Shown here one piece after another: positions 27,493 to 36,053 of a stretch of DNA of 42,369 nt. The DNA is taken from assembly GCA_938002815.1 (NCBI GenBank), contig CALKZT010000002.1, positions 1 through 42,369 of the forward strand, given 5' to 3'. Each line of letters starts with the position of its first letter. Position 1 is the first letter of the stretch. The stretch is from an uncultured bacterium. Lineage in GTDB: Bacteria > Desulfobacterota > DSM-4660 > Desulfatiglandales > CALKZT01. The translations under genes and the position numbers were made by a program. A model generated the notes under the pieces. It was not told the DNA's origin. It saw nothing but the letters and a program-made list of their open reading frames with translations, and searched no databases.

Positions 27493-28785
27493 TTACCTCT
27501 CTTTTATGGGATTTCCGTTTTGGTTTATATTAAAGAGCTGCTGGGCTATGTCTACGTACATTTGAAGGTTTCTTTTGCCTGATTTATTCTTTAAAAAGAG
27601 TATGGGATCATTTATGAGTTTTTCGGCTATAGACCTCACAAGAACATTTAACTGCTCCTTTTCCTCATCTGAAAGCCTCTGGATAAAGGCCTTGCTTTTT
27701 TTTAGCTCCATCTGGATTATATCTTCCACCTTTCTCTGAAGCCCCATGATAGTGGGCACCACCTCTAAGGTTTCAAGCCACTTTATGTATTTTAAAACCT
27801 CTTCCTCTATTATACCCTCGGCCCTTCTTGCCTCTGCCCTTCTCCCGTTCAGATTTGTCTCCACCACACCCTTGAGATCGTCAATGTCATAAAGATATGT
27901 ATTATGGATCTTCTGGACCTTTGGATCCACATTCCTGGGTACAGATATATCTATGAGGAATATGGGCTTGTCCCTCCGCCTCTTGCTGGTGCTCTTCATC
28001 AGTTCATATGAGATGACATAATCCGGAGCCCCTGTGGAGACTATCACTATGTCTGCCTGCCACAGGAGATCTTCCAGTTCCTCTAAACTATGGGGAATGG
28101 CCCTCAAAGGCAATGCCAATTCCACTGCCTTCGAAAGGTTCCTGTTTGCCACGAGGAGCCTGCTTATCCCTCCCTTTACAAGGTGCTTCGCTGCCAGTTC
28201 TCCCATCTCCCCTGCACCCACCAGGAGGGCACACTTCCCTTTCAATTCATTAAAGATCCTCTTTGCCAGCTCTACGGCTGCATAGCTCACTGAGACGGCG
28301 GACTCAGAGATACCTGTCTCCGTCCTTACCCTTTTTGCAGTGTGAAAGGCCCTGTGCATGAGCCTGTTTAGGATTACTCCTGTGGTCTTGTGTTCCGTGG
28401 CAGATCTATAGGCCTCCTTTATCTGTCCCAAGATCTGGGGTTCACCTATCACCATGGAATCAAGGCTTGAGGCGACCCTGAAGATGTGAGCTATGGCCTC
28501 CTTGTTCCTCTTCTCGTATAAGAGGGGTACTAGCCCATCTCTCTCTATTCCACCAATGGATCTAAAGAGGTCCAGGACCTCTTCCCGGGCACCTTTGGGG
28601 TCCTCACTCACGGTCAGGATCTCAAACCTATTGCAGGTTGAAAGGAATAGGCCTTCCCTTATTACCTTAGACCCCCTAAAGGAGCTGTAGATCCTCCTAT
28701 TATAATCCGGGGCTTGGGCAAACCTCTCCCTTATCTCAACAGGGGCTGTCTTGTAGCTCACTCCCAAAAGGAGGATATCTGTCAT
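27493..28785 (-). CDS. hemA: Glutamyl-tRNA reductase
   Basis: This 430-residue NADPH enzyme starts tetrapyrrole synthesis by reducing Glu-tRNA(Glu). The nucleophile is Cys51 in LFLSTCNRFEIL. The NADPH-binding domain shows ALLVGAGEMGELAAKHL, and a C-terminal dimerisation helix follows. It begins directly after the ccsA stop and is followed by the MoaE-like gene, all on one transcript. Confidence 0.96.
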   Translation of the reverse strand: MTDILLLGVSYKTAPVEIRERFAQAPDYNRRIYSSFRGSKVIREGLFLSTCNRFEILTVSEDPKGAREEVLDLFRSIGGIERDGLVPLLYEKRNKEAIAHIFRVASSLDSMVIGEPQILGQIKEAYRSATEHKTTGVILNRLMHRAFHTAKRVRTETGISESAVSVSYAAVELAKRIFNELKGKCALLVGAGEMGELAAKHLVKGGISRLLVANRNLSKAVELALPLRAIPHSLEELEDLLWQADIVIVSTGAPDYVISYELMKSTSKRRRDKPIFLIDISVPRNVDPKVQKIHNTYLYDIDDLKGVVETNLNGRRAEARRAEGIIEEEVLKYIKWLETLEVVPTIMGLQRKVEDIIQMELKKSKAFIQRLSDEEKEQLNVLVRSIAEKLINDPILFLKNKSGKRNLQMYVDIAQQLFNINQNGNPIKER

Positions 28786-29616
28786 CTAAGGACCACCTGT
28801 AAAGACCTTAAAGCTATGATAACCTCTTCCCATATGTCCAATCCCCAGAAAGGTAAAAAGCAGGGCAGAAAAACATATAAGGGTGAGGACAGATGCCTTC
28901 TTACCCCTCCAGCCCAGTGCCAGTCTCTCGTGTAACAAAATCGCATACAATATCCAGGTGAGCAGGGACCAGACCTCTTTGGGATCCCATTGCCAGTACC
29001 TCCCAAAGGAGGCGTGTGAATATATAAGGCCGGTTAGCATCCCCACTGTGTAGAAGAAAAAGCCCAAAGTGATGGAGTAGTGGCCCATGTTGTCTATGAT
29101 GGCAAGGGAGGGGAGTTTAAACCTCATATGGGAGAGTCTTTTCTTCTTTAAAAGATGGTCTACCCACAGATACAAGAAAGCGGCGGTTGAGGAGATCAAG
29201 AACATCCCTATCCCAAGAAAGACAGTTACAACGTGGAGATGAAACCATAGACCCTTGAGGTAGGGACTTATGGGGGCCTTAGGGGTAGCGGTGAGGGCCG
29301 ATAAGATGATCAAAAGGGAGGCACAGCCTACAAACAAAAAGGAGAAGACTGATAGTTTGAATCTGCTGTTGAAGGCCGTAAAGATCAAGAGCCCACACCA
29401 GCCCCAAAAGAAGAGCGAGGAGCTGAGATCATAGACAGGGAGTGTGGAATAGGAGATGTATCTGAGCACCAGCTCCAGGGTCCAAACCCCAAAACCCAAA
29501 TACAATAGGGCTGAGCCTACTCTAAGGAGTACCCTCCTTTGCCTCTCCACAAAGAGCCAAAGGAGTAGAGAGGCAGTGGCCAGGGACAAAAAGGTAATGA
29601 ATAAGAGTATGCTCAA
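28786..29616 (-). CDS. ccsA: Cytochrome c biogenesis protein CcsA/ResC-like
   Basis: This 276-residue inner-membrane protein has about eight helices and the tryptophan-rich heme-handling motif SFGRYWQWDPKEVWSLLTW (WQWDPKE at 208-214). Histidines near the motif (H179, H201, H229) are candidate heme ligands. In system II it works with CcsB to attach heme to apocytochromes. HemX proteins share the fold, but the WWD-like motif favours CcsA. It overlaps the precorrin-2 dehydrogenase gene by four bases. Confidence 0.88.
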   Translation of the reverse strand: MSILLFITFLSLATASLLLWLFVERQRRVLLRVGSALLYLGFGVWTLELVLRYISYSTLPVYDLSSSLFFWGWCGLLIFTAFNSRFKLSVFSFLFVGCASLLIILSALTATPKAPISPYLKGLWFHLHVVTVFLGIGMFLISSTAAFLYLWVDHLLKKKRLSHMRFKLPSLAIIDNMGHYSITLGFFFYTVGMLTGLIYSHASFGRYWQWDPKEVWSLLTWILYAILLHERLALGWRGKKASVLTLICFSALLFTFLGIGHMGRGYHSFKVFTGGP

Positions 29617-30296
29617 TTCCTCTCCAAAAGGGTTTTTATCTCCTCATAAAGACCAGTGGTATCCAACTCTTTCGGTAACAGATTCCCGAGCAACCTTATA
29701 GTACCATCCAAATCCTTTTTCTCAAGGAGATCCCCAAGTTCTGATCTGACAATTTTATTAAAGAGCTCATTGTTTTTTTCTGGGCCCATGTTGAGGCCTA
29801 TGACCCTTTCCCTCAGAAGGCCCATGAGTTCCAAAAGGGGCTCAAGTCCCATGGGGAGAATCTTTTCCACCGTCTCCCTCAAGAACTTTGAGAGGGCAGG
29901 ACTCTTACCGCCAGTGGAGATGGCAAGTATAAGGGAACCCCTCTGTATCACAGAGGGTACGACAAAACTACAGAGTGAAGGATTGTCCACCACATTTATC
30001 CATATGCCCTTTTCTCTACAAACCTCAAAAATCCTCCTATTTAATCCCTCGTCATCCGTTGCAGCTACTACGATTTTTGCCCCGTCAAGTAGCTCCTCCC
30101 TAAATTCAGGGCCCAAGTATTCTATCAGGGAAGATTGGGCCAGGTCCCTCAAAAGCGGTGTAATATCCCTTGAGACGAGTTCCACCTTTGCCTTTGCCTT
30201 TAAAAGGGAGATGACCTTTCTCTCTGCCACCTTCCCTCCCCCCACCACAACCACCCTTTCGTTTTGGAGATTCAAAAATATTGGGTAATAGGACAT
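29613..30296 (-). CDS. Precorrin-2 dehydrogenase / sirohydrochlorin ferrochelatase (Met8/CysG-N type)
   Basis: This 227-residue protein has the NAD-binding motif VVVGGGKVAERK near the N-terminus, ATDDEGLNRRIFEVCREKG, and NVVDNPSLCSFVVPSVIQRG. The last is the CysG N-terminal/Met8 signature; Met8 both oxidises precorrin-2 and may insert iron. It supplies siroheme or heme made by the alternative siroheme route common in sulfate reducers. It lies five bases after the radical SAM gene. Confidence 0.9.
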   Translation of the reverse strand: MSYYPIFLNLQNERVVVVGGGKVAERKVISLLKAKAKVELVSRDITPLLRDLAQSSLIEYLGPEFREELLDGAKIVVAATDDEGLNRRIFEVCREKGIWINVVDNPSLCSFVVPSVIQRGSLILAISTGGKSPALSKFLRETVEKILPMGLEPLLELMGLLRERVIGLNMGPEKNNELFNKIVRSELGDLLEKKDLDGTIRLLGNLLPKELDTTGLYEEIKTLLERN

Positions 30297-30301
30297 GTAA
30301 C

Positions 30302-31456
30302 CTATACGTACTGGTCCACCATCTCCTTTATAAACTCCTCAAGCCCCTCTCTCCCAGACCTTCCTTCCACCTCCCTTATGAGGTTTTTTATCTTCTGGTA
30401 CAATATAGGGTCTCTCTGTAGATCGTCCAATGACCTATAGGCCCCGCCCCTCCTTCCTACCCTATATATGAGCCTTTCCTCCTCAGGGAGGCTGAGGTAT
30501 CTGTCTATTATGTTAAGCATCTTCTCCTTGTCTTCGGGCAGTCTTCCTTCCACCTCTTCCAAGAGGTTCATGATGTGGTCGCTGGTAATGGTACTATTTA
30601 TGCCATTTAGATTTTCTATGAACAATCTGAGCTCCTTTGCCACCATGTCGTCTGTTTGTAGTCTAAACTTACCCTCCTTTACCAGCTCGTAAAGAGGTAC
30701 CCTCTTGGGGACCCTAAGGCTCCTGATCCTTATGAAATGGGGGTTAATCCTATTTAAGGTCTTTGCAGTCTCAAGGGCATGCTCTTCCCAGAGATCTTGC
30801 CCCCCTAAACCTGGCATTACATATTCCGAGAGTTCTAAGCCTGCGCTCTTTGCCTTCAATCCTGCCTCTATGTGCTGGGCCTGGGAGACCCCTTTTTTTA
30901 TGAGTTTCAGTACCTGGTCGGATCCGCTCTCAAGACCTACATGGACACGATCAAGACCTGCCTCTTTTATGGCCCTCAGATCCTCCACGGACCTCCTAAC
31001 TATGGTCCTGGACCTGGAGTAGGTGGTAACCCTTTTTATCTCAGGAAGGGTCTCCCTTAAAAACCTAAGTGCCTCCACAAGGTCTTTCACAGGCATTACT
31101 AAGCTGTCTGCGTCTTGTAAAAAACAGTTCCCTGTCCCATAATAAAGCCATATGGCAACGCTCCTGAAGGAGTCGGAATATATCCCCCTGTTGAATATAT
31201 AGGAGATCACCTGGTCGGTAACATTGCCTGAAAAGCCCAGCTGCCAGGAGATGGCCTTTATCTCATCCCTTATATCCCTGACTGTCCTGATGTCTCTCTT
31301 TATCTCTTCAAGGTCTCTCAAGGAGAACTTGGCCTTTTTATAGACAGGGCAGAACATGCACTGATTCCAGGGACAATTCCTGGTAAATCTTATCAAGAGG
31401 CTCTGGGCCTCATTGGGTGGCCTTATGGGGCCCTGCTCAAAGCTCCTCCCTAACAT
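30302..31456 (-). CDS. Radical SAM protein with CX4CX2C motif
   Basis: This 384-residue protein has cluster cysteines C28, C33 and C36 in NCPWNQCMFCPVYK. That spacing is CX4CX2C, one residue longer than the usual CX3CX2C. The family also shows VHVGLESGSDQVLKLIKKG and YVMPGLGGQDLWEEH, as in HemN/B12-type radical SAM barrels, and a helical C-terminus. The reaction is unknown. It heads the heme/isoprenoid operon with its own promoter and a GGGGAGGA site, so a tetrapyrrole-related role is possible but only inferred. Confidence 0.85.
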   Translation of the reverse strand: MLGRSFEQGPIRPPNEAQSLLIRFTRNCPWNQCMFCPVYKKAKFSLRDLEEIKRDIRTVRDIRDEIKAISWQLGFSGNVTDQVISYIFNRGIYSDSFRSVAIWLYYGTGNCFLQDADSLVMPVKDLVEALRFLRETLPEIKRVTTYSRSRTIVRRSVEDLRAIKEAGLDRVHVGLESGSDQVLKLIKKGVSQAQHIEAGLKAKSAGLELSEYVMPGLGGQDLWEEHALETAKTLNRINPHFIRIRSLRVPKRVPLYELVKEGKFRLQTDDMVAKELRLFIENLNGINSTITSDHIMNLLEEVEGRLPEDKEKMLNIIDRYLSLPEEERLIYRVGRRGGAYRSLDDLQRDPILYQKIKNLIREVEGRSGREGLEEFIKEMVDQYV

Positions 31457-31486
31457 CTCTTATCCTCCCCTGGATTTTCATCTTAA

Positions 31487-31515
31487 ATCATAATACGAGA
31501 ATCCGCTCTTGTCAT
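31487..31515 (-). promoter_or_regulatory. Predicted promoter of the nine-gene heme/isoprenoid operon
   Basis: On the minus strand ATGACA (31515-31510) and TATGAT (31492-31487) are 17 bases apart, about 30 bases before the radical SAM gene. Confidence 0.6.
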
Positions 31516-31602
31516 CGTATATGGGGAAGATCCCCAATCCCAAAGGGGTGTGGAATCCTCTTTGGCCACGAAAAATAATTCCCCTTGCTTCGATTTATTT
31601 TC

Positions 31603-31631
31603 TTGACGAGCACCTGAGAGTCACATATAGT
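31603..31631 (+). promoter_or_regulatory. Strong predicted promoter of the cold-shock gene
   Basis: TTGACG (31603-31608) and TATAGT (31626-31631) have the ideal 17-base spacing. It leaves a leader of about 60 bases before the start codon. Confidence 0.7.
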
Positions 31632-31642
31632 CAGCTCTCATG

Positions 31643-31666
31643 TTGGATGCCCCAAAGGACATCCAA
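31643..31666 (+). promoter_or_regulatory. 5'UTR hairpin of the cold-shock mRNA
   Basis: TTGGATG and CATCCAA form a 7-bp stem with a 10-base loop, followed by an A/T-rich run that ends at the ribosome site. Leader structures that change with temperature are known for csp mRNAs; the role here is inferred. Confidence 0.4.
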
Positions 31667-31698
31667 TAAAATTTTTTAATTTTTTAGGAGGTTTTACT

Positions 31699-31899
31699 TT
31701 GGTAGAAGGAAGAGTAAAGTGGTTTAACGAGAAAAAGGGGTATGGCTTTATTGAGCAGGACAATGGACCGGATGTCTTCGTACACTATTCCTCCATTGAT
31801 CAGCCGGGTTTCAAGACCCTTCAAGAAGGCCAGAGGGTACAGTTTGATGTGGAGCCAAGGGAAAGGGGACCAGTTGCAAAGAACGTAAGAAGAATATAA
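31699..31899 (+). CDS. Cold-shock domain protein (CspA family)
   Basis: This 66-residue single-domain OB-fold RNA chaperone has both RNA-binding motifs intact, KGYGFI (RNP1) and DVFVHYSSI (RNP2). The start is a TTG, preceded by AGGAGG eight bases upstream; no ATG or GTG is available in frame before the conserved GRVKWFN. It is a single-gene transcript with its own promoter and terminator. Confidence 0.95.
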   Translation: MVEGRVKWFNEKKGYGFIEQDNGPDVFVHYSSIDQPGFKTLQEGQRVQFDVEPRERGPVAKNVRRI

Positions 31900-31923
31900 T
31901 ATAGACCTAGCAATTCACTAAAT

Positions 31924-31958
31924 AAAACGGGCTCCCATTGGAAGCCCGTTTTATTTTT
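31924..31958 (+). terminator. Rho-independent terminator of the cold-shock gene
   Basis: AAAACGGGCT (31924-31933) pairs with AGCCCGTTTT (31943-31952) around a 9-base loop, followed by ATTTTT. It is a textbook intrinsic terminator. Confidence 0.9.
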
Positions 31959-32008
31959 GCTATCCTATTTAATCCCCCAGGCTCAGGTAGACCTATTTTG
32001 GGCAGGCC

Positions 32009-35000
32009 ATGGAAGTGGAAGAGATCATAAGGAGGTTGGAGGAGGAAGATCTATCCATAGAAGGGGTAGAGGGTTCTGGCCTTGCCTTTGTGCTCTCTTT
32101 GATATTCAGACGTTCCCAAAGAAGCATTTTGGTAATCGCCCCCAGCCACAAGGAACTGGAGGAGATGGAAAAGGCCTTTAGGTTCTTTTTGGGGGAGGAT
32201 TCCCAGATAGGTCCACCCTTTGTCTTCAGGGGTTATGACATCTCCCCCCTCTCAGGGATGAGCCCAAATCCCACCATCATAAGGGATAGAATCGAGGCCC
32301 TATACTCACTCATCTATCACCAAAAGAGTCTTGTCATTACCTCACTGGATGCCCTCCTTGGCTATACAGTACCCAAAAGGGAGTTTGGAGACAGTGTAGA
32401 GATGGTCCAAGTGGGAGAAGAGCTGGATATTCTTAGATTTTCCGAGACCCTTTTAGAGATGGGTTATGAGAGGACAGGCCTTGTGGAAAATCATGGTGAA
32501 TTTACCTTGAGGGGGGCAGTTATTGACCTCTTTTCACCCCTCTGGAGGAGACCCCTTAGGATAGAGGTATGGGGAGAGAGGGTGGAATCCATAAGGGAGT
32601 TTAATCCCCTCTCCCAGCGCTCAGAAGCCCAGATGAAGGAGGCCATTATACTGCCCTCCAAAGAGATCCTAAGAAGGCCTCACAACAAGAAAAGGGCCCT
32701 TTCCATGGGTAAGTTACCCCACCCCCATGGGGCTGAGGTCACTTTTTCTGGTGAGGAGGCCTGGATCTACCACTTCTATGAGACCCCTGGCACCCTTATG
32801 GAATATGTGCGACCGGACTCCTTGGTGATACTAATGGAAGACCATAGATATGAAGGCTTATACAAGAATCTACTGGAAAAGATCGAAAAGGAGAGGAGCA
32901 AATTCAGAGAGATGCTATCCCAAAAGGGTGAGCCCTGCCCATTGCTTTTGGAACCCAGATCCCTCTCAGATATCTATTCGGACCTAAGTTTTCACAGAAA
33001 GGTGTACGTGAGACCAAAGGGCATGGGCAGAGGCCTAAAAGGGCTTAGCTGGTCTCCCAATATCCATGAGGCCTTGGAGCCCTTTTCCCTCAAGCTCCAG
33101 AGGAGCAATAGGCCCTCTTTGGTACCCTTTCTGGAGAGGGCAGAATCCTGGGTAGATATGGGGGGGACTGTAATAGTGGTCCTTAGGACCGATAAGCAGT
33201 CCCAAAGGGTAGGGGAGATACTCCAGAACTACCATGTAACCCTAAAAGGGCACCTTGAAAGATGGGGTTGGGAGAGATTGTCTCCCGGGCTCTACACATG
33301 TGAAGGACACATAAACAGGGGATTTCTGTGGCCTGAGATGGGGTTATATGTGGTCACAGAGGCAGAGCTCTTTGGGGCAAAGAGGGGTTACGGGAAGAGG
33401 ATTCGCACAGACCTACTCTCTCCTTCATTCCTAACCGAGATCAGATCCGGGGATCTGGTGGTGCATCAGGAGCACGGCATAGGTAGATACCTGGGCCTTA
33501 CAAGAATGGTGGTGGGAAAAACAGAAGGGGAATTTGCAGTTATAGAGTATGCCAACGGGGATAAGCTCTACATACCCGCAGACAAATCGAGTCTCTTAGA
33601 AAAATATGTGGGCATAGAAGGGGTCCAACCCAAATTGGACGTCATGGGCGGCCATACATGGAGGCTTGCCAAGAAGAAGGCCAAAAGCTCTGTATACAAG
33701 ATAGCCAAGGAGCTTGTGGACCTATATGCCTTAAGGGAGATAAGAAAGGGTTTTTCCTTTAGCCCACCCGATAGGGTCTTCAGGGAGTTTGAGGCCACCT
33801 TCCCCTATGAAGAGACCCCTGACCAGAGCAGGTGCATAGAGGAGGTCCTCTCGGACATGATGAACCAAAGGCCCATGGATAGGCTCATATGCGGAGATGT
33901 GGGATTTGGCAAGACCGAGGTGGCCATAAGGGCAGCATTTAAGGCAGTCCAAGATGGGAAACAGGTCTGTGTATTGACTCCTACAACACTTCTCACAGAG
34001 CAACATCTCAGAACTTTTAAAGAGAGAATGGCACCCTTTGGGGTTAAGGTGGAATCCATTAGTAGATTCAAGACAAAAGGGGAGCAGGAGAGAATACTAA
34101 ACTCCCTTAGGTCAGGGGATGTGGATGTCATAATAGGAACACATAGGTTGCTCCAAAATGATGTAGTATTCAGGGACCTTGGACTCTTGATAGTGGATGA
34201 AGAGCAACGCTTTGGAGTAAAACAAAAGGAATTAATAAAAGGAATTAGAAGCACTGTGGATGTCATATCCATGACAGCAACTCCTATTCCAAGGACACTT
34301 CAAATGTCACTTTTAGGTATAAAGGAAATCTCCATCATAGAAACCCCTCCTGAAAACAGGCATTCGGTTGAAACTTTAGTTTCTGTTTATGATAAGGACA
34401 TTATTAGGGAGGCCATAATCTCTGAGATAAACAGGAAGGGGCAAGTATTCTATGTGTATAACCAGGTGAAGGATATACAAAATGTGTACAAAGAACTAAA
34501 GGAAATTGTGCCTGAAGCGAGGATTGCCATAGCCCATGGACAAATGGATTCAAGGGAGCTTGAGAGCACAATGCTTAGGTTCTTGAATATGGAGATAGAC
34601 GTACTTTTGTCCACCACAATAATAGAGTCTGGCCTAGATATACCCACTGCCAATACAATCATAATAGATGGTGTTGAGAGGATGGGGCTTGCACAGGTAT
34701 ATCAATTGAGGGGTAGGGTAGGGAGATCAGAGGAGAAGGCATTTGCCTTTTTAATGGTAAGAGAGCCTTCTAAGTTGAGCCCAGAGGCACAAAAGAGGTT
34801 AAAGGCCCTGGGTGAGTTTACCCATTTAGGTGCAGGCCTTGCCCTTTCCCTCCATGACCTCAAAATCCGGGGTGGGGGAAATATATTGGGTTTTAAGCAG
34901 TCAGGCCACATAGGCCTTGTGGGCTATGAGACCTATCTGAGATTGATTCAAGAGGCCATCTCGGAGCTGAAGGGGGAGGAGTTGACCGAAGAGATAAATC

Positions 35001-35455
35001 CAGAGATCAGGGTAAATAGAAAGGCCTATATCCCCTCTGAATATATAGCTGATCCAGATACAAGGCTTGCAATTTACAGGAGGCTTTCTGGCCTCAAGGA
35101 TGAATCCGAAATGGAAAGGATCAGGGCCGAGCTTCTGGACAGGTTTGGTCCTCCCCTGGAACCTGTGGAGAATCTCCTCTGGGTAATGGAGCTCAGGATC
35201 TGCCTCAAGAGAATAAGGTGCATCAGGATAGAGGTCTTTGAGACCCATGCCACAATGGGTTTTGAATCCAAGAAGGCGCAAGAGGGCTTTCTCCAGGACC
35301 TGGGGAAAAGGGGGGTGAAATTCTCCCTTACCCAAGATGAAAAGGTGAAGGTGTATCTAAGGGGGGATACAAAGAGGCGGCTCATGGAGATACTGGGATA
35401 CAGATCTTCTCCACAGGCCGACTTCCTTAAAGATAGCTATCCAAGTCCTCTATAA
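32009..35455 (+). CDS. mfd: Transcription-repair coupling factor Mfd
   Basis: This 1148-residue SF2 translocase removes stalled RNA polymerase and recruits UvrA. The N-terminal UvrB-like region is about 1-470, followed by the RNA polymerase-binding part around GDLVVHQEHGIGRYLGL. The helicase core has motif I GDVGFGKTEVA (about residue 630), VDEEQRFGVKQ, TATPIPRTLQMSL and the RecG-like LRGRVGRS. The C-terminal D7 domain is present. Start at ATG 32009 with a weak ribosome site. The end overlaps convergent arsC by 29 bases. Part of the helicase core uses more A/T-ending codons than the flanks. Confidence 0.97.
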   Translation: MEVEEIIRRLEEEDLSIEGVEGSGLAFVLSLIFRRSQRSILVIAPSHKELEEMEKAFRFFLGEDSQIGPPFVFRGYDISPLSGMSPNPTIIRDRIEALYSLIYHQKSLVITSLDALLGYTVPKREFGDSVEMVQVGEELDILRFSETLLEMGYERTGLVENHGEFTLRGAVIDLFSPLWRRPLRIEVWGERVESIREFNPLSQRSEAQMKEAIILPSKEILRRPHNKKRALSMGKLPHPHGAEVTFSGEEAWIYHFYETPGTLMEYVRPDSLVILMEDHRYEGLYKNLLEKIEKERSKFREMLSQKGEPCPLLLEPRSLSDIYSDLSFHRKVYVRPKGMGRGLKGLSWSPNIHEALEPFSLKLQRSNRPSLVPFLERAESWVDMGGTVIVVLRTDKQSQRVGEILQNYHVTLKGHLERWGWERLSPGLYTCEGHINRGFLWPEMGLYVVTEAELFGAKRGYGKRIRTDLLSPSFLTEIRSGDLVVHQEHGIGRYLGLTRMVVGKTEGEFAVIEYANGDKLYIPADKSSLLEKYVGIEGVQPKLDVMGGHTWRLAKKKAKSSVYKIAKELVDLYALREIRKGFSFSPPDRVFREFEATFPYEETPDQSRCIEEVLSDMMNQRPMDRLICGDVGFGKTEVAIRAAFKAVQDGKQVCVLTPTTLLTEQHLRTFKERMAPFGVKVESISRFKTKGEQERILNSLRSGDVDVIIGTHRLLQNDVVFRDLGLLIVDEEQRFGVKQKELIKGIRSTVDVISMTATPIPRTLQMSLLGIKEISIIETPPENRHSVETLVSVYDKDIIREAIISEINRKGQVFYVYNQVKDIQNVYKELKEIVPEARIAIAHGQMDSRELESTMLRFLNMEIDVLLSTTIIESGLDIPTANTIIIDGVERMGLAQVYQLRGRVGRSEEKAFAFLMVREPSKLSPEAQKRLKALGEFTHLGAGLALSLHDLKIRGGGNILGFKQSGHIGLVGYETYLRLIQEAISELKGEELTEEINPEIRVNRKAYIPSEYIADPDTRLAIYRRLSGLKDESEMERIRAELLDRFGPPLEPVENLLWVMELRICLKRIRCIRIEVFETHATMGFESKKAQEGFLQDLGKRGVKFSLTQDEKVKVYLRGDTKRRLMEILGYRSSPQADFLKDSYPSPL

Positions 35456-35849
35456 AGGCCTTTATCTCATCCCGTACCCTTCTGTATATATTTAAGATCT
35501 CCTCCTTTTTCATACCCTTCTGGACAAGGGCAGGGGGGTCATCAAAGCCCTTGTGGAAGAATCTTCTCTTTGCTGGGAAGAAGGGGCAGCTCTCCTTTGC
35601 ACCCTCGCAGAGGGTGATCACATAGTCGAATTCGATCCCTCCCAACTCATCTATATGCTTGGAGCTTTGTCCTGAGATGTCTATCCCCAACTCTGCCATC
35701 ACCTCCACCGCCATGGGGTCAATGGGTTTTGGAGCTGTGCCAGCAGAGTATACCTCAAACTCTTGGGGTCTAAGCGCCTTCAATAGGCCCTCTGCCATCT
35801 GACTCCTACAGGAATTTCCTGTACACAGAAACAATACCTTCTGCTTCAT
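35427..35849 (-). CDS. arsC: Thioredoxin-coupled arsenate reductase (LMW phosphatase fold)
   Basis: This 140-residue protein has the P-loop CTGNSCRSQMAEG (C9, R15) and the redox pair C81 and C88 (LCEGAKESCP), the exact layout of the Staphylococcus/Bacillus ArsC type, which reduces arsenate with thioredoxin. I start at ATG 35849 with AGGAGG upstream; an earlier ATG at 35915 adds 22 residues unlike the family. No ars operon genes accompany it, so a general phosphatase role is a minor alternative. Confidence 0.88.
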   Translation of the reverse strand: MKQKVLFLCTGNSCRSQMAEGLLKALRPQEFEVYSAGTAPKPIDPMAVEVMAELGIDISGQSSKHIDELGGIEFDYVITLCEGAKESCPFFPAKRRFFHKGFDDPPALVQKGMKKEEILNIYRRVRDEIKAFIEDLDSYL

Positions 35850-36053
35850 ATTCTTCCTCCTAAATAACGGGCCAAGCCAGGCCCCTTTGTCTCCCTTTAC
35901 GCCAAAGGGCCCCATTTAAAAAAGCCTCTCCTAAGACATAGAGTGAGGCACAGAGAAGGCCAAAAGGTTTAGGCCTTCCTTCTGGCCATGATTTTCTCCT
36001 AAAGGGTCCCTTGAAGCAGTGGCCTCTTTTAAATGGAGTATACGATAAGGTTA

